NCBI GenBank assembly: GCA_029939135.1
Contig: JAOZTP010000003.1
Coordinates: 1 to 35,672, forward strand
From: Desulfobacterales bacterium
GTDB lineage: Bacteria; Desulfobacterota; Desulfobacteria; Desulfobacterales; JAFDMD01
DNA length: 35,672 nt
Direction of reading: 5' to 3'
Position 1 is the first letter of the stretch, and each line of letters opens with the position of its first letter. A program made the translations under genes and the position numbers. The notes under the pieces are model-generated. The model saw only the letters and a program-made list of their open reading frames with translations, did no database searches and had not been told where the DNA came from. Of the stretch, positions 8,567 through 16,302 are shown in pieces.

Positions 8567-9881
8567 AATACATGAGATTCGGCAGCCATAAGACTATGTT
8601 CGGAAATATCATAAGCAATATTATGCCTACTATTACCGCGCATAAAAAGGGGATTATTCCTTTAAATATGGATTCTAAAGGGACTCCTCCTTTTATTACC
8701 TTTTGAGACACCCCGTAAACTACATAAACGTTGATACCTACGGGCGGGGTTATTACTCCCATTTCCGTTACCAAAACTATAATTATTCCGAACCAGATGG
8801 GGTCGTAACCCAGATTTTGCACTATAGGAAAAAAGATTGGTATGGTAAGCATTATTAAAGCAAGCGAATCCATAAAACATCCGCCGAGAAAGTATATTAT
8901 TATGATTAATCCAATTATCATATAGGAGGGGAGATCAAAGCCGCTTACCCAGTTTGCTATGTTAAAGGGTATTCTTGTAACCGCCAGAAATTTTCCGAAT
9001 ATAACTGCGCCTGCAACTAAGAATAGCACCATGCAAGAGGTTCTTATGGTTTCGTATAATGATTTCACAAAACCTTTCCATGTAATTTGACGTTTTATTA
9101 CGGATATTGCCAAAACCCCGAAGGCTCCTACGCCTGCGGCTTCGGTAGGGGTAAATAATCCCTTAAATAGTCCGCCCATAACCAGAATGAAAACCAAAAG
9201 AGTATCCGCCAGATTTTTTAAGGAGATTAGTTTTTGTTTTAAAGTGAATTTGTCTCCTTTTGGTCCTTGTTTCGGAGATACGGAACATGTAACGTATATG
9301 CATGTAATAAAAAGAAAGGTCAGCAGCAAAGCCGGAAATATTCCGGAAACAAATAAAGCGCCTATTGATTGCTCGGTTAGTATTCCATAGACTATTAGCA
9401 CTACGCTGGGAGGCATTATCATTCCGAGTCCGCCGCCGGCGGAAACGGAGCCTGCCGCAAGTCTGTTTGTGTAACCGTAGCGTTTCATTTCGGGCATTCC
9501 TACGGTAGCCATTGTAGCCGCTGTAGCGGGGCTTGATCCGCATACGGCTCCGAATGCGGTGCAAGAGCATACCGTAGCCATAGCAAGACCGCCTCTGATT
9601 GCTCCGAGAAATTTATAAGCTGTATCGTATAGCCTTCGACTTATGCCGCCGTTGAACGCAAATTGTCCCATTAGTATAAAAAGGGGGATTGTAGTAAGGT
9701 CGTAGGATGAAAATGCTGAGTATATTTCTCTTGAAAGCAGGTTTAGTCCGCCTTTAAAAGATATTAACAGGCTGAAACCTATAAAGCCTATTAAAGCCAT
9801 AACATAAGCTACGGGCATTTTGGTCATAAATATGGCAATCATTATAATTATGCCGATTATGCCGAGTAATGTGGGATCCAT
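8565..9881 (-). CDS. dctM: TRAP transporter large permease subunit DctM
   Basis: DctM is the Na+-coupled, about 12-helix transport subunit of a tripartite ATP-independent periplasmic (TRAP) transporter. The 438-residue product is hydrophobic throughout. Family motifs include MTKMPVAYVMALIGF, IPLFILMGQFAFNGGISRRL, the Gly/Ser-rich hairpin GAVCGSSPATAATMATVGMP, GGGLGMIMPPSVVLIVYG, PTEAAGVGAFG, and near the end MGVITPPVGINVYV. The ATG is preceded by AAAGGA at seven bases. It is the last gene of dctP-dctQ-dctM; a 140-bp palindromic repeat separates it from dctQ. Confidence 0.95.
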   Translation of the reverse strand: MDPTLLGIIGIIIMIAIFMTKMPVAYVMALIGFIGFSLLISFKGGLNLLSREIYSAFSSYDLTTIPLFILMGQFAFNGGISRRLYDTAYKFLGAIRGGLAMATVCSCTAFGAVCGSSPATAATMATVGMPEMKRYGYTNRLAAGSVSAGGGLGMIMPPSVVLIVYGILTEQSIGALFVSGIFPALLLTFLFITCIYVTCSVSPKQGPKGDKFTLKQKLISLKNLADTLLVFILVMGGLFKGLFTPTEAAGVGAFGVLAISVIKRQITWKGFVKSLYETIRTSCMVLFLVAGAVIFGKFLAVTRIPFNIANWVSGFDLPSYMIIGLIIIIYFLGGCFMDSLALIMLTIPIFFPIVQNLGYDPIWFGIIIVLVTEMGVITPPVGINVYVVYGVSQKVIKGGVPLESIFKGIIPFLCAVIVGIILLMIFPNIVLWLPNLMY

Positions 9882-9898
9882 TTGGTTTTCCTTTGTTT

Positions 9899-10039
9899 AA
9901 ATTTCGATTTACAACTTCGTATTTTGCCCGTTTTCCGCGTTATGCTCAAATTTTCATCCTCGAAATACATTAGTACTCCGGCGGTGAAAATTTTTTTTGC
10001 CTTGAAAATGAACAAACCACTTTGTTATCCGGCGAAATT
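9899..10039 (+). repeat. Full-length palindromic repeat (about 140 bp), dctQ-dctM gap
   Basis: The outer ends AAATTTCG and CGAAATT are inverted. The left arm ACTTCGTATTTTGCCCGTTT and right arm AACAAACCACTTTGTTAT match the copy at 27331-27470, as do the central TCCTCGAAATAC and the spacing. It would fold into a long imperfect stem-loop in the dct transcript. Confidence 0.8.
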
Positions 10040-10068
10040 GTTTTTCATATTTTTATGATTAACCGTTT

Positions 10069-10587
10069 TTAAATTGTTTCCGGTCTTTGCTCTGGCGTCT
10101 CCGTTTTATGATTTTTTTTTTTAAAGAAGTTGAAGATGTCCTTAAGGATAAAGAGAGAAAATATTAAAAAACATAAGGAGAGTATATAGATAACATAATA
10201 TTCCGGAAGCTGAAGATTCATGGAAACTTCGCCGGTTTGCTTCATTGTATAAGCATAAACTGCTATTCTCCAAGTTACGAATATAAATAGTATAAAGGAT
10301 ATAATGTTTGTTATTACTTTTATGATTGAGCGGGTTTTTGCCGTAAAAAGTCTTACGAGTATTTCTACTCCTATATGAGCATCTTCTTTATGAGCGTAAG
10401 GAAGGCTCATAGCTACAACAAAAGCGGCAAGAAAACCGATTATTTCTTCGGTTCCGAAAATCGGATAATTGAAGAATCTACCCGCTACATTTATGCAGGT
10501 AAGAAATACCATTGCCAAAAGGCATACGGCGCCGGTTATTTTCATTTTATTTTGTATGTATTCTAATATGTGCCAAAATTTATTCAT
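10069..10587 (-). CDS. dctQ: TRAP transporter small permease subunit DctQ
   Basis: DctQ is the four-helix small membrane subunit that pairs with DctM. The product, 172 residues from the start chosen here, has hydrophobic segments beginning ITGAVCLLAMVFLTCINVAG and IIGFLAAFVVAMSLPYAHKE, with the family signature around the Asp-Ala-His in KEDAHIGVEILV. It ends in a Lys-rich cytoplasmic tail. The track starts 15 codons earlier at a TTG, but those codons lie inside a perfect palindrome. The ATG at 10587 has AGGA just upstream, so MNKFWHILEYIQ is the likely N-terminus. It sits between dctP and dctM with repeat elements on both sides. Confidence 0.88.
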   Translation of the reverse strand: MNKFWHILEYIQNKMKITGAVCLLAMVFLTCINVAGRFFNYPIFGTEEIIGFLAAFVVAMSLPYAHKEDAHIGVEILVRLFTAKTRSIIKVITNIISFILFIFVTWRIAVYAYTMKQTGEVSMNLQLPEYYVIYILSLCFLIFSLFILKDIFNFFKKKNHKTETPEQRPETI

Positions 10588-10594
10588 TTTCCTG

Positions 10595-10636
10595 AATTTT
10601 GCCAGATAACAAAGTAGTTTGTTATCTGGCAAAATT
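10595..10636. repeat. Minimal palindromic element between dctP and dctQ
   Basis: AATTTTGCCAGATAACAAA and its exact reverse complement form a 19-bp stem with loop GTAG. The arms match the outer arms of the 140-bp repeat, so it looks like that element reduced to its ends. It lies just before dctQ and could act as a partial terminator or an RNA-stabilising hairpin. Confidence 0.8.
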
Positions 10637-10709
10637 TCCTCTTTGCAATTAAAAAATTAAAAATCGCTTCCTTTATTCTTTTGCCCTTTTGTTACTCTGT
10701 AACTTTAAA

Positions 10710-11738
10710 TTATTGCAGGCTTTTTAATGTTTTTTGGGTAAAGTTGATTATTTCTTTTCCGTTAAACCCTTTTTCAGCCAATTCTTTTTGATAAGCCTCT
10801 ATGATGGGTAGAGCCGCTTTTCTCCATTTTTCGGCTTCTTTTTTATCTATTCCTATTATTTGATTGCCTTCGTTTAAAAAGAATTTTATGCCTTCCACAT
10901 CGCTTGCGTCCCATGCTTGCCCATGTTTCTCCGCCCATTCGATATTAATTTCTTCTATGATTTTTTTGGCGTTATCCGGCAAAGAGTTCCATTTGTCTTT
11001 ATTCATCACCACAAAAAATACCGTAGTATATGCGCATGAAAATGCGGCGGTAGAATAATCAGTTACCTCTCCGAGTTTCCATCCTTTGTTTGATTCCAAA
11101 GGATACATGCCGCCGTCAACTGTTCCTTTTTGTATGCTTTGGTATGCTTCTGGCATTGGAGTGGCTACGGGAGTCGCTCCAAGCGCTCGAACAAGCGCTG
11201 CGCTGTTGCCGGTAGCTCTTAATTTAACGCCTTTTAGGTCTTCAAGTTTTTTTATCGGCTTTTTTTTGGTATGGATCAGTCCTGGTCCATGAGCATGGAA
11301 GTATAAAATTTTGGTATCGTCAAATTCTTTAGGCTGAAATTTTTTATAGATTTCGTTTGCAACTTTTGTGGCGGCAATTCCGCTGGTATAGCCGAGAGGA
11401 AGATCAACCGTTCCTAAAACGGGAAATCTGCCTTTTGAATATGCAAGAACCGAAAATCCTATATCCGAAAGCCCTTCTACTACTCCGTCGTAGCACTGAT
11501 TGGCTTTTGTGAGGGTTTGCCCCGGATAGTATTGAATTTTAACCTGTCCGTTTGTTTTTTTTTCAACCTCTTTGCACCATTGTTCCGCAAGCTGCGATTG
11601 AATGTGGGTCGGAGGGAAAAAATTGCTGTATGTAAATGTAAGGGTTTTTTCGGAGGCGGCGGTTGAATAGGTTGTAAAAAAACCGGTTATAAAGAATAGA
11701 ATTAGTAAAGATGTAAAGATTGTTGTTAATTTTTTCAT
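10710..11738 (-). CDS. dctP: TRAP transporter periplasmic substrate-binding protein DctP
   Basis: DctP is the extracytoplasmic solute receptor that delivers substrate to DctQM. The 342-residue product has a Sec signal peptide (MKKLTTIFTSLLILFFITGFF, cleavage probably after STAA). The mature domain includes WCKEVEKKTNGQVKIQYYPG, YDGVVEGLSDIGFSVLAY, LKGVKLRATGNSAALVRALG and MPEAYQSIQKGTVDGGM. The Arg in KLRATG is the usual carboxylate-binding residue, so the ligand is probably an organic acid or another carboxylated compound. It is the first gene of the operon and lies downstream of the M20 hydrolase on the same strand. Confidence 0.95.
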   Translation of the reverse strand: MKKLTTIFTSLLILFFITGFFTTYSTAASEKTLTFTYSNFFPPTHIQSQLAEQWCKEVEKKTNGQVKIQYYPGQTLTKANQCYDGVVEGLSDIGFSVLAYSKGRFPVLGTVDLPLGYTSGIAATKVANEIYKKFQPKEFDDTKILYFHAHGPGLIHTKKKPIKKLEDLKGVKLRATGNSAALVRALGATPVATPMPEAYQSIQKGTVDGGMYPLESNKGWKLGEVTDYSTAAFSCAYTTVFFVVMNKDKWNSLPDNAKKIIEEINIEWAEKHGQAWDASDVEGIKFFLNEGNQIIGIDKKEAEKWRKAALPIIEAYQKELAEKGFNGKEIINFTQKTLKSLQ

Positions 11739-11880
11739 TGTTTTGTTTCCCGCTTATTTTGTTTTCTTATAAAAAAGTTTTCTTTTGCCAGATGTGAATT
11801 CTGAAATAGTATTGAACTGCAATGAAGATTTTTTCCGCTATTAATTTAAGCGTAATGAAACCTTTTTCATAAGGCATTAT

Positions 11881-11914
11881 AACCGCCGTTATAATACTGC
11901 TTATAACGGCGGTT
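11881..11914. terminator. Strong hairpin between the M20 hydrolase gene and dctP
   Basis: AACCGCCGTTATAA and TTATAACGGCGGTT make a perfect 14-bp stem with a 6-base loop. It lies about 75 bases beyond the hydrolase stop and 140 bases before dctP. On the minus strand the tail is only moderately T-rich, so it could be a terminator or a processing hairpin. Confidence 0.55.
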
Positions 11915-11986
11915 TTATATCTTGTTTTCTCGGTTGCGGTTTATTTAAAGGAGTATTCGGCGCAAGTATGAGTCGGGTCGGGATAA

Positions 11987-13192
11987 TTAGTCTGAAATGG
12001 TTAAATAAACGTTAGGCAAAGCCGCATAAAGAGCTGCGCATTTTACAAGGTCTTCTTTCCATGTTTTCTCATTCGGGGCATGCGCTTCCGCCTCTTTTCC
12101 GGGTCCAAAACCTATGGTGGGGATGCCGAACATGCCTGTTATGGCAACTCCGTTTGTAGAGAATGTCCATTTGTCTATTCTCGGCTCTTTATTAAATAGG
12201 TTTTTGTATGTTTTAACTACCGCCTCGCATGCCGTATTCTTTTCTTCCGTTATCCAAGAAGGAAAATAGCACTCCGTAGGATAAACGAAACCTGTATATG
12301 ACGGTTTTTGATATTTATATAATTCAACTTTTGCTCCGGCTTTTTTTACGGAGGTCAATTCTTTTATTTGGTTTAAAGCTAATTTTTTATTTTCTCCTTT
12401 TGTAAGGCGTCTATCGATCGATATGCTGCATTCGTCTGCAACAGCGCATCTTGACGGAGAAGAAAAAAATATTTCGGATACCGTAAGGGAGCCTTTGCCT
12501 AAAAATTTATCTTCCGCCAGCTTTGTATGAAGCTCTTGCAGCTCGATGAGTATCGGAGCCATTTTAAATATGGCGTTGTCTCCTCGTTCTGGAGCGGAAC
12601 CATGAGCGCTTATTCCAGAAGTTGAAACTTTTATTTCCATTCTTCCTCTTTGTCCTCTATAGACGCCGCCGTCCGTAGGTTCGGTTGAGACGACAAATTC
12701 CGGTTCTATCCCGAGCTCTTTAATAATATACTGCCAGCAAAGCCCGTCGCAGTCTTCTTCTTGAACCGAGCCTACCATAATAAGAGTATAATCATCTTGC
12801 AGGCCGAGCTCTTTTATTATTTTGCCCGCATAAACCATTGACGCCATACCGCCTTCCTGATCGCTGGCGCCCCTACCTACTATGATGTTATCATCTTCGT
12901 ATCCTTTATAAGGATCATATTTCCAATTTGCGACATTTCCTATTCCTACAGTATCAATATGGGCGTCGTAGGCTATTATTTTTTTGCCGTTTCCTATGGT
13001 TCCGTGGATGTTTCCCATTTTGTCTATTTTGGTTTTATCAAAGCCGACTTTTTCCATCTCTTCTTTGATGCGTAAAACCACTTTTTTTTCATCTCCGCTT
13101 TCGCTAGGGATGCTTATCATATCTCTTAAAAATCGGGACATATCTTTTTTATACGCCTCCGCCTTTAGTTTGATTTCATTAAAGTCTAACAA
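11987..13192 (-). CDS. M20 metallohydrolase, YgeY-type (selenium-metabolism-linked family)
   Basis: This 401-residue zinc-dependent amidohydrolase belongs to peptidase family M20 and closely matches YgeY-type hydrolases in wording and length. Metal ligands are visible: His78 in YDAHIDTVG, Asp111 in [16 protein letters not shown], the catalytic Glu pair in [11 protein letters not shown] (145-146), Glu in STEPTDGG and His in AHAPNEKT near the C-terminus. [15 protein letters not shown] marks the dimerisation lid. The start is TTG, but GGAGG lies six bases upstream, a strong site. The YgeY family is named for co-occurrence with selenium metabolism; its substrate is not established. The TRAP genes follow on the same strand, so the two may handle one imported compound. 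Confidence 0.88.
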   Translation of the reverse strand: MLDFNEIKLKAEAYKKDMSRFLRDMISIPSESGDEKKVVLRIKEEMEKVGFDKTKIDKMGNIHGTIGNGKKIIAYDAHIDTVGIGNVANWKYDPYKGYEDDNIIVGRGASDQEGGMASMVYAGKIIKELGLQDDYTLIMVGSVQEEDCDGLCWQYIIKELGIEPEFVVSTEPTDGGVYRGQRGRMEIKVSTSGISAHGSAPERGDNAIFKMAPILIELQELHTKLAEDKFLGKGSLTVSEIFFSSPSRCAVADECSISIDRRLTKGENKKLALNQIKELTSVKKAGAKVELYKYQKPSYTGFVYPTECYFPSWITEEKNTACEAVVKTYKNLFNKEPRIDKWTFSTNGVAITGMFGIPTIGFGPGKEAEAHAPNEKTWKEDLVKCAALYAALPNVYLTISD

Positions 13193-13325
13193 TTACTACC
13201 TCCGAACTTTTCAGTTGCATTTTACTATTAAAAGATTAAAAACCAATTCTTTTGTTGCTTTATCGTTAATAGATTGTCTGAATTTTTTTCGCAAACCCTT
13301 TTATTATAAAACCAATAGAATTGCA

Positions 13326-13365
13326 AATATAGATTTTTATTTTTTTAAAAATAAAAATCTATATT
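13326..13365. promoter_or_regulatory. 40-bp AT-rich palindrome in divergent promoter region
   Basis: AATATAGATTTTTATTTTT is followed by TT and then by its exact reverse complement, a perfect 19-bp inverted repeat. It lies between the divergent M20 hydrolase and relA/spoT genes, where a terminator serves little purpose. It may be a regulator binding site or a cruciform-prone element. Confidence 0.5.
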
Positions 13366-13440
13366 GACTATATCTGTTATTATGTAAAAAATAATAATAA
13401 AATTCGTCTTATTTTTTAATTCCGTAATAAAAGATTTTTT

Positions 13441-15591
13441 ATGATTAGAATAACCGACATATTAGATAAAATTCAACAATATAATCCGAAAGCGGATCTT
13501 AATATTATAGATAAAGCTTATATTTTTTCCGCGCGCTCTCATGCAGGGCAGGTAAGACTCTCTGGCGAACCTTATCTTTCTCATCCGTTGGAGGTGGCGG
13601 GTATTCTTGCGGATATGAAGTTAGACACAGTTAGTATAGCGGCAGGTCTTCTTCATGACGTTATAGAGGATTCCAAAGCCGAAAAGAAGGAGATAGCCGA
13701 GATTTTCGGAGCAGAAGCGGCGCATATCGTAGAAGGCGTTACAAAATTAAGCAAATTGAAATTTAGCAGCGCTCAAGAAAGAGAAGCCGAAAGCATAAGA
13801 AAGATGATTCTTGCAATGGCTGACGATATAAGGGTTATATTGATTAAGCTTGCAGACCGTATTCATAACATGAGAACTTTGGATTATCATCCTACGGAGA
13901 AGAAAAAAAAGAAGATAGCCAAAGAAACTCTTGATATTTACGCTCCTATTACGGCAAGGCTAGGCATTAAGTGGATGAAGATAGAGTTGGAAGATACGGC
14001 TTTTAAATATCTTCAGCCGGAAGAATATGCGATGATTAAGAGTATGGTCGTTAAGAGTAAAGAGGAAAGAAAGGAATATGTAGAAAAAGTAAAAGGTTTA
14101 ATTGAAAAGAAAATAGAGGCGGCGGGTTTGAAATGCGAGGTTCTCGGAAGATTTAAATATTTTTACAGTATATATAATAAGATGGCTCAGCAGAATCTCG
14201 AATTTGAAGAGGTGTATGATATAATAGCTTTTAGGATTATATTGGATACGGTTCATCAGTGTTATGAAGCTTTGGGTATTATTCATTCTCTTTGGAAGCC
14301 TATTCCGAAAAAATTTAAAGATTATATAGGGTCTCCGAAACCTAATATGTATCAGTCTCTTCATACTACGGTTGTAGGTCCTTACGGAGAAAGAGCGGAG
14401 ATACAGATAAGAACAAGGGAGATGGACGAAACCGCAAGACTCGGCATTGCGGCTCATTGGAGTTATAAAGAAGGAGTAAGGGGGGACGAAAAAACCGAAA
14501 AAGCTTATGCGTGGCTGCAAGAGATTATAGAAAATCAGAAGAATATAAAAGATTCTAATGAGTTTATGGAGAATATAAAGATAGATCTTTTTCCGGACGA
14601 GGTCTATATTTTTACTCCTATGGGCGAAATAAAATCTTTTCCTAAAGGATCCACTCCGATTGACTTTGCCTATTCGATTCATACGGAGGTAGGCAACGAA
14701 TGCGTAGGCGCTAAAATAAACGGTAGGATGGTTCCTTTAAAGTATGAGCTTAATACCGGAGATATTGTTACTATTTCAACAAAAAAAGGCGGTAAACCGA
14801 GTAAAGACTGGCTTGGGTTTGTAAAAACCGTCCGAGCTCGTTCCAAGATAAGACAAAGCATTAAAACTGAAGAAAGGGAAAGAAGCGTTACATTAGGCAG
14901 AGAGATGTGCGAAAAGCTTTTTAGGAAAAATAAGCTTAACTTTAATTCTTTTGCCAAATCGGAAGATATGGAAAAGGCGGTTGAAACTTTAGGGTTTAAA
15001 ACTTTAGATGATTTAATAGCAAGCGTAGGTTACGGCAAAACAACTTCTGCTCAGATAATCGGAAGGCTTCAAGCCATTGACGAAGCAAAGAACGAGGATA
15101 AACAGGACGCTATTTTAAGCAAGGTAGCGGAGCGTCCTAAAAAAAGAAAGGATAAAAGCGGAATAATCGTAAAAGGGTTAGACGATATTCTTATTAGATT
15201 CGGAAATTGCTGCCAGCCCGTTCCAGGGGAGCCTATTGTAGGTTATATTACGCGCGGATACGGGGTTACAATACACAGAGCCGATTGCGTTCATGCCTTG
15301 AATATGAATCCGGAAAGACAAATCGAAGCGGATTGGGGCAAAGAGGATAAGCGGGGAAGGTATCCCGCAAAATTAAAGATTGTATCTTACGACAGAGTAG
15401 GGCTACTTGCAGACCTTACGGCAGGTATGAAGAAAAATGATTCTTCGATAGAGGATATTAAAATATATAAATATCCTAATAAAACGGCGGATTGTATTTT
15501 TTTTATAATGGTTAGAGATAACAAGCATTTAAAGGAGATAATGGCGGATCTTAAAAGAGTTAAGGCTGTGCAGCATGTTCGCAGATTATAA
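13441..15591 (+). CDS. spoT: Bifunctional (p)ppGpp synthetase/hydrolase, RelA/SpoT family
   Basis: This long RSH enzyme (716 residues) makes and degrades the alarmone (p)ppGpp. The HD hydrolase domain is intact: SHAGQVR, SHPLEVAGILADM and HDVIED at residues 72-77, then LADRIHNMRTL. The synthetase domain includes YSIYNKMAQQ, EVYDIIAFRIIL, KFKDYIGSPKPNMYQSLHTT and EIQIRTREMD. The KFKD basic motif is the bifunctional type rather than the acidic motif of RelA-only synthetases. A TGS domain (EVYIFTPMGEIKSFPKGSTP) follows near residue 385, and a C-terminal ACT domain ends HVRRL. Both activities are therefore likely. The start is an ATG with weak upstream signals. The following 43-codon ORF repeats the end of the ACT domain. 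Confidence 0.95.
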   Translation: MIRITDILDKIQQYNPKADLNIIDKAYIFSARSHAGQVRLSGEPYLSHPLEVAGILADMKLDTVSIAAGLLHDVIEDSKAEKKEIAEIFGAEAAHIVEGVTKLSKLKFSSAQEREAESIRKMILAMADDIRVILIKLADRIHNMRTLDYHPTEKKKKKIAKETLDIYAPITARLGIKWMKIELEDTAFKYLQPEEYAMIKSMVVKSKEERKEYVEKVKGLIEKKIEAAGLKCEVLGRFKYFYSIYNKMAQQNLEFEEVYDIIAFRIILDTVHQCYEALGIIHSLWKPIPKKFKDYIGSPKPNMYQSLHTTVVGPYGERAEIQIRTREMDETARLGIAAHWSYKEGVRGDEKTEKAYAWLQEIIENQKNIKDSNEFMENIKIDLFPDEVYIFTPMGEIKSFPKGSTPIDFAYSIHTEVGNECVGAKINGRMVPLKYELNTGDIVTISTKKGGKPSKDWLGFVKTVRARSKIRQSIKTEERERSVTLGREMCEKLFRKNKLNFNSFAKSEDMEKAVETLGFKTLDDLIASVGYGKTTSAQIIGRLQAIDEAKNEDKQDAILSKVAERPKKRKDKSGIIVKGLDDILIRFGNCCQPVPGEPIVGYITRGYGVTIHRADCVHALNMNPERQIEADWGKEDKRGRYPAKLKIVSYDRVGLLADLTAGMKKNDSSIEDIKIYKYPNKTADCIFFIMVRDNKHLKEIMADLKRVKAVQHVRRL

Positions 15592-15625
15592 CTTTGTAAC
15601 CGGCAACATAATAAGGAGTAAGTTT

Positions 15626-15757
15626 ATGAGAAAAAATTTGGATTATATTATTTCAATTGCCTGTGTATTCTGTTTATGTCATTCCATAAATGCAATAAAT
15701 GAGATAATAGCCGATATTAAAAGGGTTAAGGACGCGCAGTATGTCCGAAGGCTCTGA
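15626..15757 (+). CDS. 43-residue ORF carrying a duplicated ACT-domain tail
   Basis: The track starts this frame at 15575, but AAGGAG at 15613-15618 lies seven bases before the ATG at 15626, giving MRKNLDYIISIACVFCLC and onwards. The last 18 residues, EIIADIKRVKDAQYVRRL, nearly repeat the end of the preceding RSH protein (EIMADLKRVKAVQHVRRL), at the DNA level too. Upstream, CVFC aligns with CIFF of the ACT domain, so the whole ORF may be a decayed ACT duplicate, now with its own start and a hydrophobic, signal-like N-terminus. Whether it makes a product is unknown. Confidence 0.5.
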   Translation: MRKNLDYIISIACVFCLCHSINAINEIIADIKRVKDAQYVRRL

Positions 15758-15767
15758 TTGGCTATAC

Positions 15768-16046
15768 TTAAATTTTGCCGTTATATAAATCCCATATCGG
15801 AAAAATCAGGTCGTAATCGTTCCAATTCAGATTGCCGTCAATTATTTTGAAATTGGTAAAATAATTTTTGTCTGTATACTTTTTAATCGAAGGATGAATT
15901 GATTTTGATAGGAAAGGTTTAAAATCAACTAATCTTGCTGTTCCGTCGCTGAATTTTATTTTGATGACAAAATCGGAAAGACATTGAGCGGAATCCACTT
16001 TTAAAATTTCATTATTCGTTTCTTTGTAATTAACTGATATTTTCAT
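15768..16046 (-). CDS. DUF2442 family protein
   Basis: This 92-residue protein matches the DUF2442 pattern: a strand with FSDGTARLVDFKPFL, then YFTNFKIIDGNLNWNDYDLIFP and a final LY. DUF2442 genes very often sit directly after a DUF4160 gene in toxin-antitoxin-like pairs of uncertain function. The track starts at 16073, but the ATG at 16046 overlaps the stop of the upstream DUF4160 remnant as ATGA, a coupled start, and is preferred. Because the partner gene is broken, this gene may be a leftover. Function is not known. Confidence 0.75.
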   Translation of the reverse strand: MKISVNYKETNNEILKVDSAQCLSDFVIKIKFSDGTARLVDFKPFLSKSIHPSIKKYTDKNYFTNFKIIDGNLNWNDYDLIFPIWDLYNGKI

Positions 16047-16237
16047 TTTATTCTTTTTGAAATACGTTCGCATTTAATACCTTTATGATATACAAAATAA
16101 TCAATCCATTTTTCAATCAAGCGGAGCGACTCCGCTTTATTCTCAAATTCGCTTTTTTTTGCATGGACATGGATTGGTTCATGTTCGTTTGAGTAAAAAA
16201 AAATTAAAATTCAAAAATATTCAAAAATTTTTGGCAT
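16043..16237 (-). pseudogene. Decayed DUF4160 gene
   Basis: On the minus strand, from the ATG at 16237, the frame reads MPKIFEYF, a TGA, then ILIFFYSNEHEPIHVHAKKS, and ends KWIDYFVYHKGIKCERISK. These match the two ends of DUF4160 proteins. The TGA stands where a Gly codon (GGA) is expected, one substitution away. About 30 residues are missing between KAE and LIEKWI, exactly where a small palindrome lies. The final TGA overlaps the DUF2442 start. It is not in the ORF track because the pieces are too short. Confidence 0.7.
16119..16137. repeat. Small palindrome at the DUF4160 deletion point
   Basis: AAGCGGAG and CTCCGCTT form an 8-bp stem with a CGA loop. It lies at the internal deletion junction of the decayed DUF4160 gene. 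Confidence 0.5.
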
Positions 16238-16302
16238 ATTTTTTTTTGCAAGATTAGAAATTTTTAAATAATTATGTATTCGATTACTTAAAAATAAATT
16301 TA

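Noticed and set aside
14098-14682. 194-codon minus-strand ORF opposite the RSH gene
   Set aside because: It lies wholly within the well-conserved synthetase domain and is rich in Phe/Tyr/Arg from antisense translation.
16043-16237. TGA recoded as glycine
   Set aside because: TGA acts as a normal stop at icmF, the antitoxin gene, dctM and other genes here, so a nonsense mutation in DUF4160 is the simpler reading.
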